DNA of 64,000 nucleotides from Barnesiella intestinihominis YIT 11860 (GTDB lineage Bacteria; Bacteroidota; Bacteroidia; Bacteroidales; Barnesiellaceae): positions 186,001 through 250,000 of the forward strand of contig NZ_JH815205.1 in assembly GCF_000296465.1 (NCBI RefSeq), read 5' to 3'. The notes beneath the pieces are model-generated. The model saw nothing but the letters and a program-made list of their open reading frames with translations. It was not told the DNA's origin and did not search any database. Made by a program: the position numbers and the translations under genes. The first letter of the stretch is position 1. Each line of letters begins with the position of its first letter. Positions 50,188 through 59,060 of this stretch are shown here, piece after piece.

Positions 50188-51597
50188 ATGAAAAACGAAC
50201 ATAAAAAGAATTTAGACAGAAGGGATTTCCTGAAAGTATTGGGTGGTGCGGCTGCCGTCACATCGGCAACCCTTCTTCCCGGCTGCAAAAACAAACAAGA
50301 ATCGGCATACACGGCGACAACCGATATTCCCACCGACCAGATGACCTACCGGATAAACCCATCGACCCAAGACCGAGTATCTCTACTGGGTTACGGCTGC
50401 ATGCGCTGGCCGACCGTCTCGAACAACAGCGCCAGAGACAGCAGCGACGATATAGACCAAGAAACTGTCAATAAGCTGGTCGATGTCGCCATTGCCCACG
50501 GAGTAAATTATTTCGATACATCTCCCGCCTATTGCAAAGGCCGCTCGGAACGGGCTACCGGAATCGCCCTCAGCCGCTATCCGAGAGACAAATATTTCAT
50601 CGCCACGAAACTATCGAATTTCGCGCCCTCGACTTGGAGCCGGGAGGCTTCGATAGCCATGTATCACAATTCGTTCAAAGAACTACAAGTAAACTACATA
50701 GACTATTTGTTGCTGCATGGCGTAGGCATGGGGAACGGATTACAAGAGTTCAACGCCCGTTACATCGACAACGGGGTCCTCGATTTCCTCCTCACCGAAC
50801 GACAAGCCGGACGAATACGAAACCTCGGATTTTCTTACCACGGAGACATCAAGGTATTCGACTATCTTCTTTCCCGCCACGATGAATTCAAATGGGACTT
50901 CGTACAGATACAACTCAATTATGTCGATTGGAAGCATGCCAAAGAAGTAAACGAACGGAACACCAACGCCGAATATCTCTATGGAGAATTATCGAAACGG
51001 GGAATACCCGCCATTATCATGGAACCGTTATTAGGCGGCCGCCTGTCGAATGTACACGACCACATAGCCGCCAAACTGAAACAGAGGAAACCGGAATCGA
51101 GCGTGGCATCATGGGCATTCCGTTTTGCCGGCTCTTTTCCCGGTGTATTGACCGTACTGAGCGGTATGACTTATATGGAACACCTGCAAGATAATCTGCG
51201 CACGTTTTGTCCGCTCGACCCACTGAGCGACGCCGACAAAGAATTTCTGGAAGAGACAGCACAACAATTATTGCGTTACCCGACCATACCGTGCAACGAT
51301 TGCAAATATTGCATGCCTTGTCCTTACGGACTGGATATTCCGGGTATTCTGCTGCATTTCAACAAATGTATAAACGAGGGAAACATGCCTTCATCGTCCC
51401 GAGATGCCAATTATAGCAAAGCCCGCCGGGCGTTTCTTGTCGGGTATGACCGAAGTGTTCCCAAACTACGCCAAGCCAACCATTGTATCGGGTGCAACCA
51501 ATGCGTGCACCATTGTCCGCAAAACATTCATATCCCGGAAGAAATGCAACGCATCGACAAGTTTGTCGAAGACCTGAAACAAGGAAGAGAATTTTAA
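50188..51597 (+). CDS. aldo/keto reductase with Tat lipoprotein signal and C-terminal ferredoxin
   Basis: 469 residues. N-terminal RRDFLKVLGG (residues 11-20) followed by TLLPGC with Cys33 looks like a Tat signal with a lipobox. The AKR barrel covers about 50-350 (LLGYGCMRWP, YFDTSPAY, ATKLS, LLLHGVG with the His). C-terminal clusters CNDCKYCMPC (from 369) and CIGCNQCVHHC (from 433) bind two 4Fe-4S. A periplasmic AKR is odd because NAD(P)H is not available there; electrons may come from the clusters. Confidence 0.9.
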   Translation: MKNEHKKNLDRRDFLKVLGGAAAVTSATLLPGCKNKQESAYTATTDIPTDQMTYRINPSTQDRVSLLGYGCMRWPTVSNNSARDSSDDIDQETVNKLVDVAIAHGVNYFDTSPAYCKGRSERATGIALSRYPRDKYFIATKLSNFAPSTWSREASIAMYHNSFKELQVNYIDYLLLHGVGMGNGLQEFNARYIDNGVLDFLLTERQAGRIRNLGFSYHGDIKVFDYLLSRHDEFKWDFVQIQLNYVDWKHAKEVNERNTNAEYLYGELSKRGIPAIIMEPLLGGRLSNVHDHIAAKLKQRKPESSVASWAFRFAGSFPGVLTVLSGMTYMEHLQDNLRTFCPLDPLSDADKEFLEETAQQLLRYPTIPCNDCKYCMPCPYGLDIPGILLHFNKCINEGNMPSSSRDANYSKARRAFLVGYDRSVPKLRQANHCIGCNQCVHHCPQNIHIPEEMQRIDKFVEDLKQGREF

Positions 51598-51606
51598 AGC
51601 CTCGTT

Positions 51607-52755
51607 ATGGAATATAGAACATTAGGAAGAACCGGAATCCGGGTAAGTACCATCGCTCTTGGTTGCGAAGGGTTCATGCACAAAACCGCCGAAGAGGTCA
51701 AGGCCGATTTCGATTTCGCCATAGAAAACGGAATCAATTTCGTGGACATCTATTCTTCGAATCCCGTCCTTAGGAGCCATATCGGATTTGCCTTAGAGGG
51801 AAGACGAGAAAATTTCGTCATACAAGGTCACCTATGTACCACATGGGAAAACGACCAATACCTGCGTACTCGCAACCCACAAAAGACCATAGCCTCTTTC
51901 GAAGCGCTTTTGAAACAACTGCGCACCGATTATCTCGACATCGGTATGATACATTACGTGGATGCCGAAAAAGACTTTCACACCGTATTCGATCATGAAA
52001 CCATCGAAATTGCGCAACGGTTGAAAGCCGAGGGAAAGATACGGGCCATCGGCATGAGCAGCCACAATCCGACCGTGGCGAGCATGGCGGTCAAAACGGG
52101 GCTGATAGATGTCGTTTTATTTTCCATCAATCCCTGTTACGACCTGCTACCTCCCAACGAAGATGTCGACACGCTGTGGGCAGAAGAAAGTTATACCAAC
52201 GCTTTGCAGAATATAGACCCGGTTCGGGAACAATTCTATACTTTGTGCGAAAGGGAAGGCGTGGGTATCGACGTAATGAAAGTTTATGGCGGAGGCGACT
52301 TATTGGATAAAGAAAATTCTCCCTTCGGCCGGGCCATGACACCCGTGCAGGCCATCGAATATGCACTGACGCGTCCGGGTGTGGCAGCCGTCATGGTAGG
52401 CTGCAAAAATAGGGAAGAAATCGCCGAGGCAGTCGCTTGGAGCCATGCCACTCCACAAGAACGCGACTATACCGCCGTAATGACCGGCTTGGAGAAATTC
52501 TCGTGGAAGGGTCATTGCATGTATTGCGGTCATTGCGCACCTTGTACTTCAAAAATAGATATTGCCGCCGTGAACAAATTTTATAACTTAACTGTTGCAC
52601 AAGGAGAAATACCCGAAACCGTGCGAGAACACTACAAGGCACTCACACACCATGCCTCGGAATGTGTCGAATGCGGCGCATGCGAAGTCCGTTGCCCGTT
52701 CGGAGTTAAAATCATAGAGTCCATGCATCAGGCAGCTCAACGGTTCGGGTTCTAA
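51607..52755 (+). CDS. aldo/keto reductase with C-terminal ferredoxin, cytoplasmic
   Basis: 382 residues, no signal peptide. AKR barrel at about 1-285 (LGRTGIRVSTIALG, NFVDIYSSNP, IGMIHYV) and two 4Fe-4S groups near the C-terminus: CMYCGHCAPC from 304 and CVECGACEVRC from 353. Catalytic Tyr/Lys positions are less typical than in classical AKRs. Ten bases after its exported relative; together they suggest a two-compartment reduction pathway. Confidence 0.9.
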   Translation: MEYRTLGRTGIRVSTIALGCEGFMHKTAEEVKADFDFAIENGINFVDIYSSNPVLRSHIGFALEGRRENFVIQGHLCTTWENDQYLRTRNPQKTIASFEALLKQLRTDYLDIGMIHYVDAEKDFHTVFDHETIEIAQRLKAEGKIRAIGMSSHNPTVASMAVKTGLIDVVLFSINPCYDLLPPNEDVDTLWAEESYTNALQNIDPVREQFYTLCEREGVGIDVMKVYGGGDLLDKENSPFGRAMTPVQAIEYALTRPGVAAVMVGCKNREEIAEAVAWSHATPQERDYTAVMTGLEKFSWKGHCMYCGHCAPCTSKIDIAAVNKFYNLTVAQGEIPETVREHYKALTHHASECVECGACEVRCPFGVKIIESMHQAAQRFGF

Positions 52756-52769
52756 ACACAGTAATAAAA

Positions 52770-53201
52770 ATGACTACCGAAAAAAAACAAGAAATCATCA
52801 ATCGGCTCTTTGCCGAACAATGTTCCTGCATTATTTGCAATAATCACGAAATACGCTTGTTTCACGAACGAGGCGTAAAAGATATTTACCGATTATTGAA
52901 AGAAGAACCGGATTTTCTCAACGGATCATTCATTGCCGACAAAGTCATAGGAAAGGCCGCAGCGGCCTTGATGATCTTGGGAGGCGTAAAAGAAGTGTTC
53001 GCCGGTGTCATCAGTCGGCCGGCACTCTCCTTATTTCAATCTCACGGCATAGAACCCGAATACAAAATCGAGACAGAATACATTATCAACCGTACCCGAA
53101 CCGGCTGGTGTCCGTTGGAGAGTCGTTGTAAAAATTTGGAAACTCCGGAAGATTGTCTCGCAGAGATAGACGATTTCATGAACACGATGAAGAATATATA
53201 A
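52770..53201 (+). CDS. DUF1893 protein
   Basis: 143 residues. Matches the DUF1893 (TM1506) type: SCIICNNHEIRLFHERGVKD, then DKVIGKAAAALMILGGVKEV with the conserved IGKAAA, then ISRPALSLFQSHGIEPEY. The fold is cytidine-deaminase-like; the role is unknown. It carries several Cys, including a C-terminal RTGWCPLESRC pair. Between the reductases and the TonB receptor in the same operon. Confidence 0.85.
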   Translation: MTTEKKQEIINRLFAEQCSCIICNNHEIRLFHERGVKDIYRLLKEEPDFLNGSFIADKVIGKAAAALMILGGVKEVFAGVISRPALSLFQSHGIEPEYKIETEYIINRTRTGWCPLESRCKNLETPEDCLAEIDDFMNTMKNI

Positions 53202-53205
53202 ACGC

Positions 53206-55128
53206 ATGAAGACAAAACTTTTACTTTTATTTTTTGCATTAGGAGAAATAACGGCATCGGCTCAAACAGACTCGTTGCCAAATATAACGAAAGCCTCTAA
53301 TGGAAAACTGATCGACGCGATACAAATCCATGAAGTGGTCGTTACCGGAACTCGCAATGAGACCGATATTCGTCATCTGCCTATGACGATTTCCGTCATA
53401 GACCGTAAACAAATCGAGCAGAGCATGCAACCGTCGATTCTCCCTATACTTACCCAACAAGTACCCGGACTATTCATCACAGCCAGAGGTATCATGGGTT
53501 ACGGTGTATCGGGAGGTGCGGCCGGTGGCATGTCGTTACGGGGAATAGGCAGCGGATCGGGTCGCTTGATGGTTCTCATTGACGGACACCCCCAATACAT
53601 GGGATTAATGGGACACCCTATCGCCGATGCTTACCAATCGCTAATGGCCGAACGAGTGGAAGTCTTGCGCGGACCAGCCTCGGTATTGTACGGCTCGAAC
53701 GCTATGGGTGGCGTTATCAACATCGTTACCCGCCAATTACATGAAGAGGGAGTAAAAACCAACATCAACTTAGGATACGGTTCGTTCAACACTTTACAGA
53801 GCGAAGTCACGAACCGCATTCGAAAAGGCGGATTTACCAGCCTGATAAGCGGTTCGTACAACCGAACCGACGGACATCGCCGAAATATGGGGTTCGAGCA
53901 ATACGGGGGATATGCCAAACTGGGTTATGAATTTTCTCCCTATTGGAATATTCGCGGCGACGTAAATGTCACCCACTTCAACGCTTCGCAACCGGGTGAG
54001 GTAACCGACCCGATGATCGACGCAGACCAAAGTATCACCCGTGGTATGACCTCGGTTGCCGTAGAAAACCGCTACGAACGCACATCGGGAGCTGTGAGCT
54101 TTTTCTACAACTGGGGAGACCATTGGATCAACGACGGTTATACCGCCAACCCCGACGACAAGAATAGTCCCAAACCATACCGGTTCGACTCGCACGACGA
54201 CATGATGGGCATATCGTGGTATCAAAGCGCACAGCTTTTTACCGGCAACCGCCTGACTGCCGGAGTTGACTACTACCGCTTCGGTGGCAAAGCACAAAAC
54301 CGTTACGTCGAAGGTGAACGAAATGGAGAACGTGAACACATCGTCGACAAAGTACAGCATGAAATAGCCGGTTATATCGATTTTCGGCAAGACATCAGCC
54401 ATTGGCTCACCCTCGATGCCGGTATCCGTATCGACCACCATTCGCATATCGGTACGGAATGGATTCCACAAGCGGGATTATCGTTCCATTTACCCGGCTC
54501 CATCGAATTGAAAGCAAGTGCAGGCAAAGGATTTCGCTATCCTACCATACGGGAAATGTATATGTTCCCGCCCAAAAATCCCGACCTTCGCCCAGAGTCC
54601 ATGTGGAATTACGAACTGGCCTTCGCCCAACGTTTACTCGACGGAAGGTTGTCGTATGGTATCAATGTTTTTTATATCGACGGGAAAAATCTGATCGTCG
54701 CTGTGCCTCGTGCGGGAGCGACACCCTTGAACATGAACACCGGAAAAATAGACAACACCGGAGTCGAAGCGGAAGCTGCTTACCGTATTCACCCCCATTG
54801 GTCGATCGAAACCAATTACAGCTATCTGCACATGGACAATCCGGTACTCGGCGCACCCGAACATAAGTTCTACGCCGGAGCCATGTTCTCCAAAAATCGC
54901 TGGACTGTCTCCACCGGTCTCCAATATGTAGCCAATCTTTACACAGACGTAGACCATGTCCAAACCGAAGATTTCGTACTATGGAACATCAACGGGTCAT
55001 TCAAAGTCACCGAATGGTTCGACATTTGGGCACGTGGAGAAAACCTCTTGGCACAACGATACGAAATAAATGCCGGATACCCCATGCCCAAAGCTACAAT
55101 CATGGCCGGTATAAACGTAAAATTTTAA
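53206..55128 (+). CDS. TonB-dependent receptor
   Basis: 640 residues: signal about 1-20, plug domain about 38-165 (VVTGTRNETDIRHLPMTISV, LMVLIDGHPQYMGL, VLYGSNAMGGVINIVTR), then a 22-stranded barrel ending in Phe (MAGINVKF). No SusD partner follows, so it is a siderophore/cofactor/metal-type receptor rather than a glycan SusC. The ligand is unknown. Positioned between reductases and the DUF362 and ECF genes. Confidence 0.95.
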   Translation: MKTKLLLLFFALGEITASAQTDSLPNITKASNGKLIDAIQIHEVVVTGTRNETDIRHLPMTISVIDRKQIEQSMQPSILPILTQQVPGLFITARGIMGYGVSGGAAGGMSLRGIGSGSGRLMVLIDGHPQYMGLMGHPIADAYQSLMAERVEVLRGPASVLYGSNAMGGVINIVTRQLHEEGVKTNINLGYGSFNTLQSEVTNRIRKGGFTSLISGSYNRTDGHRRNMGFEQYGGYAKLGYEFSPYWNIRGDVNVTHFNASQPGEVTDPMIDADQSITRGMTSVAVENRYERTSGAVSFFYNWGDHWINDGYTANPDDKNSPKPYRFDSHDDMMGISWYQSAQLFTGNRLTAGVDYYRFGGKAQNRYVEGERNGEREHIVDKVQHEIAGYIDFRQDISHWLTLDAGIRIDHHSHIGTEWIPQAGLSFHLPGSIELKASAGKGFRYPTIREMYMFPPKNPDLRPESMWNYELAFAQRLLDGRLSYGINVFYIDGKNLIVAVPRAGATPLNMNTGKIDNTGVEAEAAYRIHPHWSIETNYSYLHMDNPVLGAPEHKFYAGAMFSKNRWTVSTGLQYVANLYTDVDHVQTEDFVLWNINGSFKVTEWFDIWARGENLLAQRYEINAGYPMPKATIMAGINVKF

Positions 55129-55150
55129 TTTCTTTCATTCACACACATAT

Positions 55151-56134
55151 ATGAAAAAGTACATCAATATCGCCCTATGCGCTTTCTTATCCGCCCTTAT
55201 AGGGATAAGCTGTAACACCCGCGCTCAAAATTCGGAAACTCAACTTTCCAAAAAGGACAATGAAACGCCAAAAGTATATATGTTCAAAGAGATTTCCCCC
55301 GAGAACTTAGTGAAAATATACGAAGCGTTGAACCGTAAAGCGACCGGAAAAGTCGCAGTAAAACTATCTACCGGAGAACCGGGTGGTCATAACTTCTTGC
55401 AACCAGCTCTTATCAAAGACCTCGTACAGAAGGTAAACGGAACGATCGTCGAATGTAACACGGCCTACGGGGGTGGAAGAGCCGACACAGAAAGTCATCT
55501 GAAAGCTGCTGCCGACCACGGTTTCACGGCTATCGCCCCTGTCGACATCATGGATTCGGAAGGAGAAACAGCCCTACCCGTACACGGCGGTAAGCACCTT
55601 AAAGAGAATTATGTGGGAGCCCATTACCCGAACTACGACTTTACCATAATCCTCTCTCATTTCAAAGGCCATGCTATGGGAGGATTCGGCGGAGCAATAA
55701 AAAACATGTCCATCGGCATCGCTTCATCTACCGGAAAAGCATGGATACATTCTGCCGGGAAAACCAAAGGGAACCCGTGGGAAAACCTGCCTGCACAAGA
55801 CGATTTCTTGGAATCGATGGCCGAAGCCGCCAAATCGGTGGCTGAACATTGCGGTGAGAAAATCATTTATATAAGTGTAGCCAATAACCTATCTGTGGAT
55901 TGCGACTGCGATGCCTCCCCCGAAGATCCGAAAATGGGCGACATAGGTATCCTCGCATCACTCGACCCGGTCGCTCTCGACAAGGCTTGTACCGATTTGG
56001 TGAGAGCATCGGAAGACCACGGAAAAATCCACCTCATCGAACGTATCGATTCCCGTCACGGTATGCATACGTTGGAATACGGGGAACAAATAGGTTTGGG
56101 CAGTCAAAAATACGAACTGGTAAAACTGGATTAA
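55151..56134 (+). CDS. DUF362 lipoprotein
   Basis: 327 residues. The lipoprotein signal has Cys21 (LIGISCNTR). The body is a DUF362 domain (about 60-320): AVKLSTGEPGGHNFLQPALI, ILSHFKGHAMGGFGGAIKNM, SIGIASSTGKAWIHS, ASLDPVALDKACTDLV. DUF362 proteins often accompany ferredoxins, but no ferredoxin tail is present here. The mature protein is probably periplasmic or outer-membrane anchored. Function unknown. Confidence 0.88.
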   Translation: MKKYINIALCAFLSALIGISCNTRAQNSETQLSKKDNETPKVYMFKEISPENLVKIYEALNRKATGKVAVKLSTGEPGGHNFLQPALIKDLVQKVNGTIVECNTAYGGGRADTESHLKAAADHGFTAIAPVDIMDSEGETALPVHGGKHLKENYVGAHYPNYDFTIILSHFKGHAMGGFGGAIKNMSIGIASSTGKAWIHSAGKTKGNPWENLPAQDDFLESMAEAAKSVAEHCGEKIIYISVANNLSVDCDCDASPEDPKMGDIGILASLDPVALDKACTDLVRASEDHGKIHLIERIDSRHGMHTLEYGEQIGLGSQKYELVKLD

Positions 56135-56156
56135 TAACAATAAATAATAAACGACT

Positions 56157-56666
56157 ATGCAAACGACCACGGCAAAACTCTATTCCTTAGAGTATAACAA
56201 TGCGAGAACCTACGGTTTTTCCGCCTTGTTCATAGCGGGGAATATTCTTCTTCCCCAATTGTGTCATACGATTCATCTGGGTGGCCCCATGCTATTGCCC
56301 ATCTATTTCTTCACGCTTATCGGAGCCTATAAATACGGGTGGCGCGTGGGATTGCTCACGGCAGTACTCTCGCCCTTCATAAACTCCATGCTGTTCGGGA
56401 TGCCTCTACCCGAAGTCCTACCCGCGATTCTCTCCAAATCGATATTGTTGGCCGCAGCCGCCGGATATGCCGCATATCGATTCGGGAAAGTCTCTCTACT
56501 CATCTTGACGGGAGTCGTACTCTCCTATCAAGTAGCAGGGAGCCTTGTAGAATGGGCTATTGCAGGTAATTTTTTCACCGCCATACAAGATTTTCGAATA
56601 GGCATTCCCGGCATGCTTCTGCAAATATTCGGGGGTTATATCGTTTTAAGACTAATGACCAAATAA
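56157..56666 (+). CDS. ECF transporter S component-like membrane protein
   Basis: 169 residues, five or six membrane helices (about 18-36, 42-60, 64-85, 96-112, 117-135, 145-165). The N-terminal LYSLEYNNARTYGFSALFIA and short length fit substrate-binding S components of energy-coupling-factor transporters. EcfA and EcfT are not here, so it would share a module encoded elsewhere. Its presence at the end of a TonB receptor operon implies import of the same ligand across the inner membrane. The vitamin-like substrate is unknown. Confidence 0.75.
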   Translation: MQTTTAKLYSLEYNNARTYGFSALFIAGNILLPQLCHTIHLGGPMLLPIYFFTLIGAYKYGWRVGLLTAVLSPFINSMLFGMPLPEVLPAILSKSILLAAAAGYAAYRFGKVSLLILTGVVLSYQVAGSLVEWAIAGNFFTAIQDFRIGIPGMLLQIFGGYIVLRLMTK

Positions 56667-57013
56667 TAAAACCGAACCTATTCGCATTGTGCGAGTAAAG
56701 GAAGAGGAAGTATGACGACAATACAGAGAGGAAAGCCCAATAAAAGGCGATTCTGAGAGAGGCAAGCAGTATTCCTATTTCAGAATTTCCCCTGCCGTGT
56801 CCCAGCATTACGGGGAATGACTGCACAGGAGAGGAGAAAATTAAAGATATTAATTCAAATAGCTTCTAACCCTTTTACTCAGAGTACTTCTGTATGCGTG
56901 GTCAGAAACTGTCATTTTTTAATGGGGTTGTGTCGATGTTTTGACACAACCCCATTTTCTATATTGGATTCTACCCAAATAATATTCTGTTATAAAATTG
57001 TTCCCGACGATCG
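56667..57013. other. convergent intergenic region with a repeat fragment and terminator
   Basis: A type B repeat fragment (CCCCTGCCGTGTCCCAGC, ATTACGGGG at 56788-56816) and a hairpin at 56921-56956: AATGGGGTTGTGTC pairs with GACACAACCCCATT around an 8-base loop, followed by T's on the plus strand. Confidence 0.6.
56921..56958 (+). terminator. terminator after the ferredoxin/TonB/ECF operon
   Basis: A 14-bp perfect stem with 8-base loop and a short T run to the right, about 255 bases after the last gene and between convergent genes. Confidence 0.75.
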
Positions 57014-59026
57014 TTACGGTTCTGTCGTTTCCTCCGGAGTAATCGTCACCACATCGACACTGTTTTTGTGCCCGTAGAAAGGACTCTGAGGTTTATAAGT
57101 GGTATTGGGCTCCCCGGTTCTGTCATTGATGTAATAAACGTTTTGAGCCGGGTTGCAATTATTGATTTCTATGGCTGCCGACCAACTGATGTTAATTCCA
57201 CCGTCGCCAATATTCCCTATAAAACCTGATGATGACGAAATACTCGAATAACGTATATAGACATTTTCCGTCTGACAATCATCAAACGATACGCCTCGAT
57301 CGCCCAACACTTGTCCGACAAGACCACCGGCCTGATATCCCGTGAGATGTACATCTGTCGCAGAACAGTTTTTTAAAGCGGCGACTCTATTCCCGACACT
57401 TCCTCCGCCGGAACCAATCCAACCGACCAGACCACCGAGATTTTGAGAAGGAGTGGCAGACGACTTAATCTGTATGTGTCTGACGTGTACATTCTCGAAC
57501 TTGCTGTTCATACTCCACTGATTACCTCCGGTATAACCGATACACCCTGCAAAATAAGAGAACTCTTTGCTGTGATCGACGGGTTCTCCGTCTACATCTT
57601 TTACCGGGAACTCCGCATGGGCAAGACCATTGATCGTTATATTTTCGAAAGTAAGGTTCTTCATGATTCCGTCGAATTTACCCCATACGCCGGTATATGC
57701 ATTATATCTATCCAAAACAAATGAACCCAGCTTATACTCATAGACCGCCCCGAACTTCCCGCTCATGGAAAAATTGCGCAACGTGTGACCTTGTCCGTCG
57801 ACCGTATATGTCCTACCGCTGGAACCGGGATAAATCGGGCTCCACTCGACACCGCTCATATCTATATCGTTGCAGATACGCAAGGTAAAACCGGGGGTAG
57901 CCGTAAGCATATCATCGATATGAGTAGGCAGCCAAGCAAACTCTTCTCTCGTATAGACCGAATAGGTATTGGTCTGTTCATCGTAAGCCGGTTGAGAAGG
58001 TGTGATTTCCTCCGGATTCCACCATTCTTCGCCCTCGATCCATTCGTTCTTGAAACCTTCTTGGATATTTACATCTATCGTTCCGCCCACAGTCAACAGA
58101 TTTCCCAAAATCGTAGTGAGATAATTCCTTTGTACGGGTATATTGGTTGTAAAATCTTTTGTAACGACCGGGGCTGTTCCTTTCAACATCTCCAAACTGA
58201 AATGTATGGCACGTTGCTCGTCGCCGGTAATGAGATAGTCGATTACCAACGTACGGTTATTCGCAGTAGCATCATATCCCCCTTCATAAAATTTATCACC
58301 TGTTTCATCTTGCATAATCGCTGCGGTATAAACCTCCGAACTTTCGGCATCGGCACTACCGACAGCCTCGCCGGTAACGGCATTTAAAGCAGAGAATCGT
58401 ACACAATCGTGATAAGCGACCTTGAAATTATCGGGCATCTCCATGCCTTCGGATGCCCAATCGGTGGTAATCACACGAAGTTTTGCAAACGGGCGTTTCA
58501 AAGTCATGGTTTCACCGAACGTTTGTGTCACCGAGATATTTTTCATAAAGAAATAGGCATCTCTACTCTCGTCGTTCAATTGAGCATCAAGCCCATCTTT
58601 TATCGAAATGTCGGTAAAATCGGACGTGTTATAATGCAAATCGGACGTTTCTCCTTGTTTTACAAAATCGGCCCACGCTACAAATTTATAGGTATTGTTC
58701 GGCGTAAGACGAAATTCGAAGGAAACAGGTCCATAGGTATCGACTACCTGAGTCTGGGGTGCAACGAGCAATGTCGCACCATCTTCGGAATAAACAGCCA
58801 CCTGATAACGAAGATCGTACTTACTCCAATCTACGTTTGTCAATCCTCCTTGTGCACTATTCGTACCGGTCACCGCACGTGTCACCTGCAAGGCTTCGGG
58901 TGCTTCGAACATGATACGCACTGCGTCGCCGTTCGGGTTCGCCCCGGGTTCGTCCAATTCATTGGAACAGCCTGTCATCAGTCCCAACAAAGCCATTCCC
59001 GCTAAAAAATAATAACTCTTTTTCAT
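57014..59026 (-). CDS. fimbrillin-like lipoprotein with DUF6562 region and GLUG-type beta-helix
   Basis: 670 residues. Lipoprotein signal with Cys20 (GLMTGCSNE). Residues about 35-320 form a fimbrillin/Mfa2-like DUF6562 part (RIMFEAPEALQVTRAVTG, YKFVAWADFVKQG, TTNIPVQRNYLTTILGNLLT). Residues about 350-640 form repeats of the GLUG type (GQGHTLRNFSM, GGLVGWIGSGGGSVGN, AGGLVGQVLGD). Likely a surface-exposed fimbrial tip or adhesin. Last gene of a three-gene minus-strand locus. Confidence 0.85.
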   Translation of the reverse strand: MKKSYYFLAGMALLGLMTGCSNELDEPGANPNGDAVRIMFEAPEALQVTRAVTGTNSAQGGLTNVDWSKYDLRYQVAVYSEDGATLLVAPQTQVVDTYGPVSFEFRLTPNNTYKFVAWADFVKQGETSDLHYNTSDFTDISIKDGLDAQLNDESRDAYFFMKNISVTQTFGETMTLKRPFAKLRVITTDWASEGMEMPDNFKVAYHDCVRFSALNAVTGEAVGSADAESSEVYTAAIMQDETGDKFYEGGYDATANNRTLVIDYLITGDEQRAIHFSLEMLKGTAPVVTKDFTTNIPVQRNYLTTILGNLLTVGGTIDVNIQEGFKNEWIEGEEWWNPEEITPSQPAYDEQTNTYSVYTREEFAWLPTHIDDMLTATPGFTLRICNDIDMSGVEWSPIYPGSSGRTYTVDGQGHTLRNFSMSGKFGAVYEYKLGSFVLDRYNAYTGVWGKFDGIMKNLTFENITINGLAHAEFPVKDVDGEPVDHSKEFSYFAGCIGYTGGNQWSMNSKFENVHVRHIQIKSSATPSQNLGGLVGWIGSGGGSVGNRVAALKNCSATDVHLTGYQAGGLVGQVLGDRGVSFDDCQTENVYIRYSSISSSSGFIGNIGDGGINISWSAAIEINNCNPAQNVYYINDRTGEPNTTYKPQSPFYGHKNSVDVVTITPEETTEP

Positions 59027-59060
59027 GATGAAATAATATAAAATGGTTAAAAATATATTC

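Noticed and set aside
53206-55128. SusC-type glycan receptor
   Set aside because: No SusD gene follows and the protein is far shorter than SusC proteins; a cofactor or metal-type receptor is more likely.
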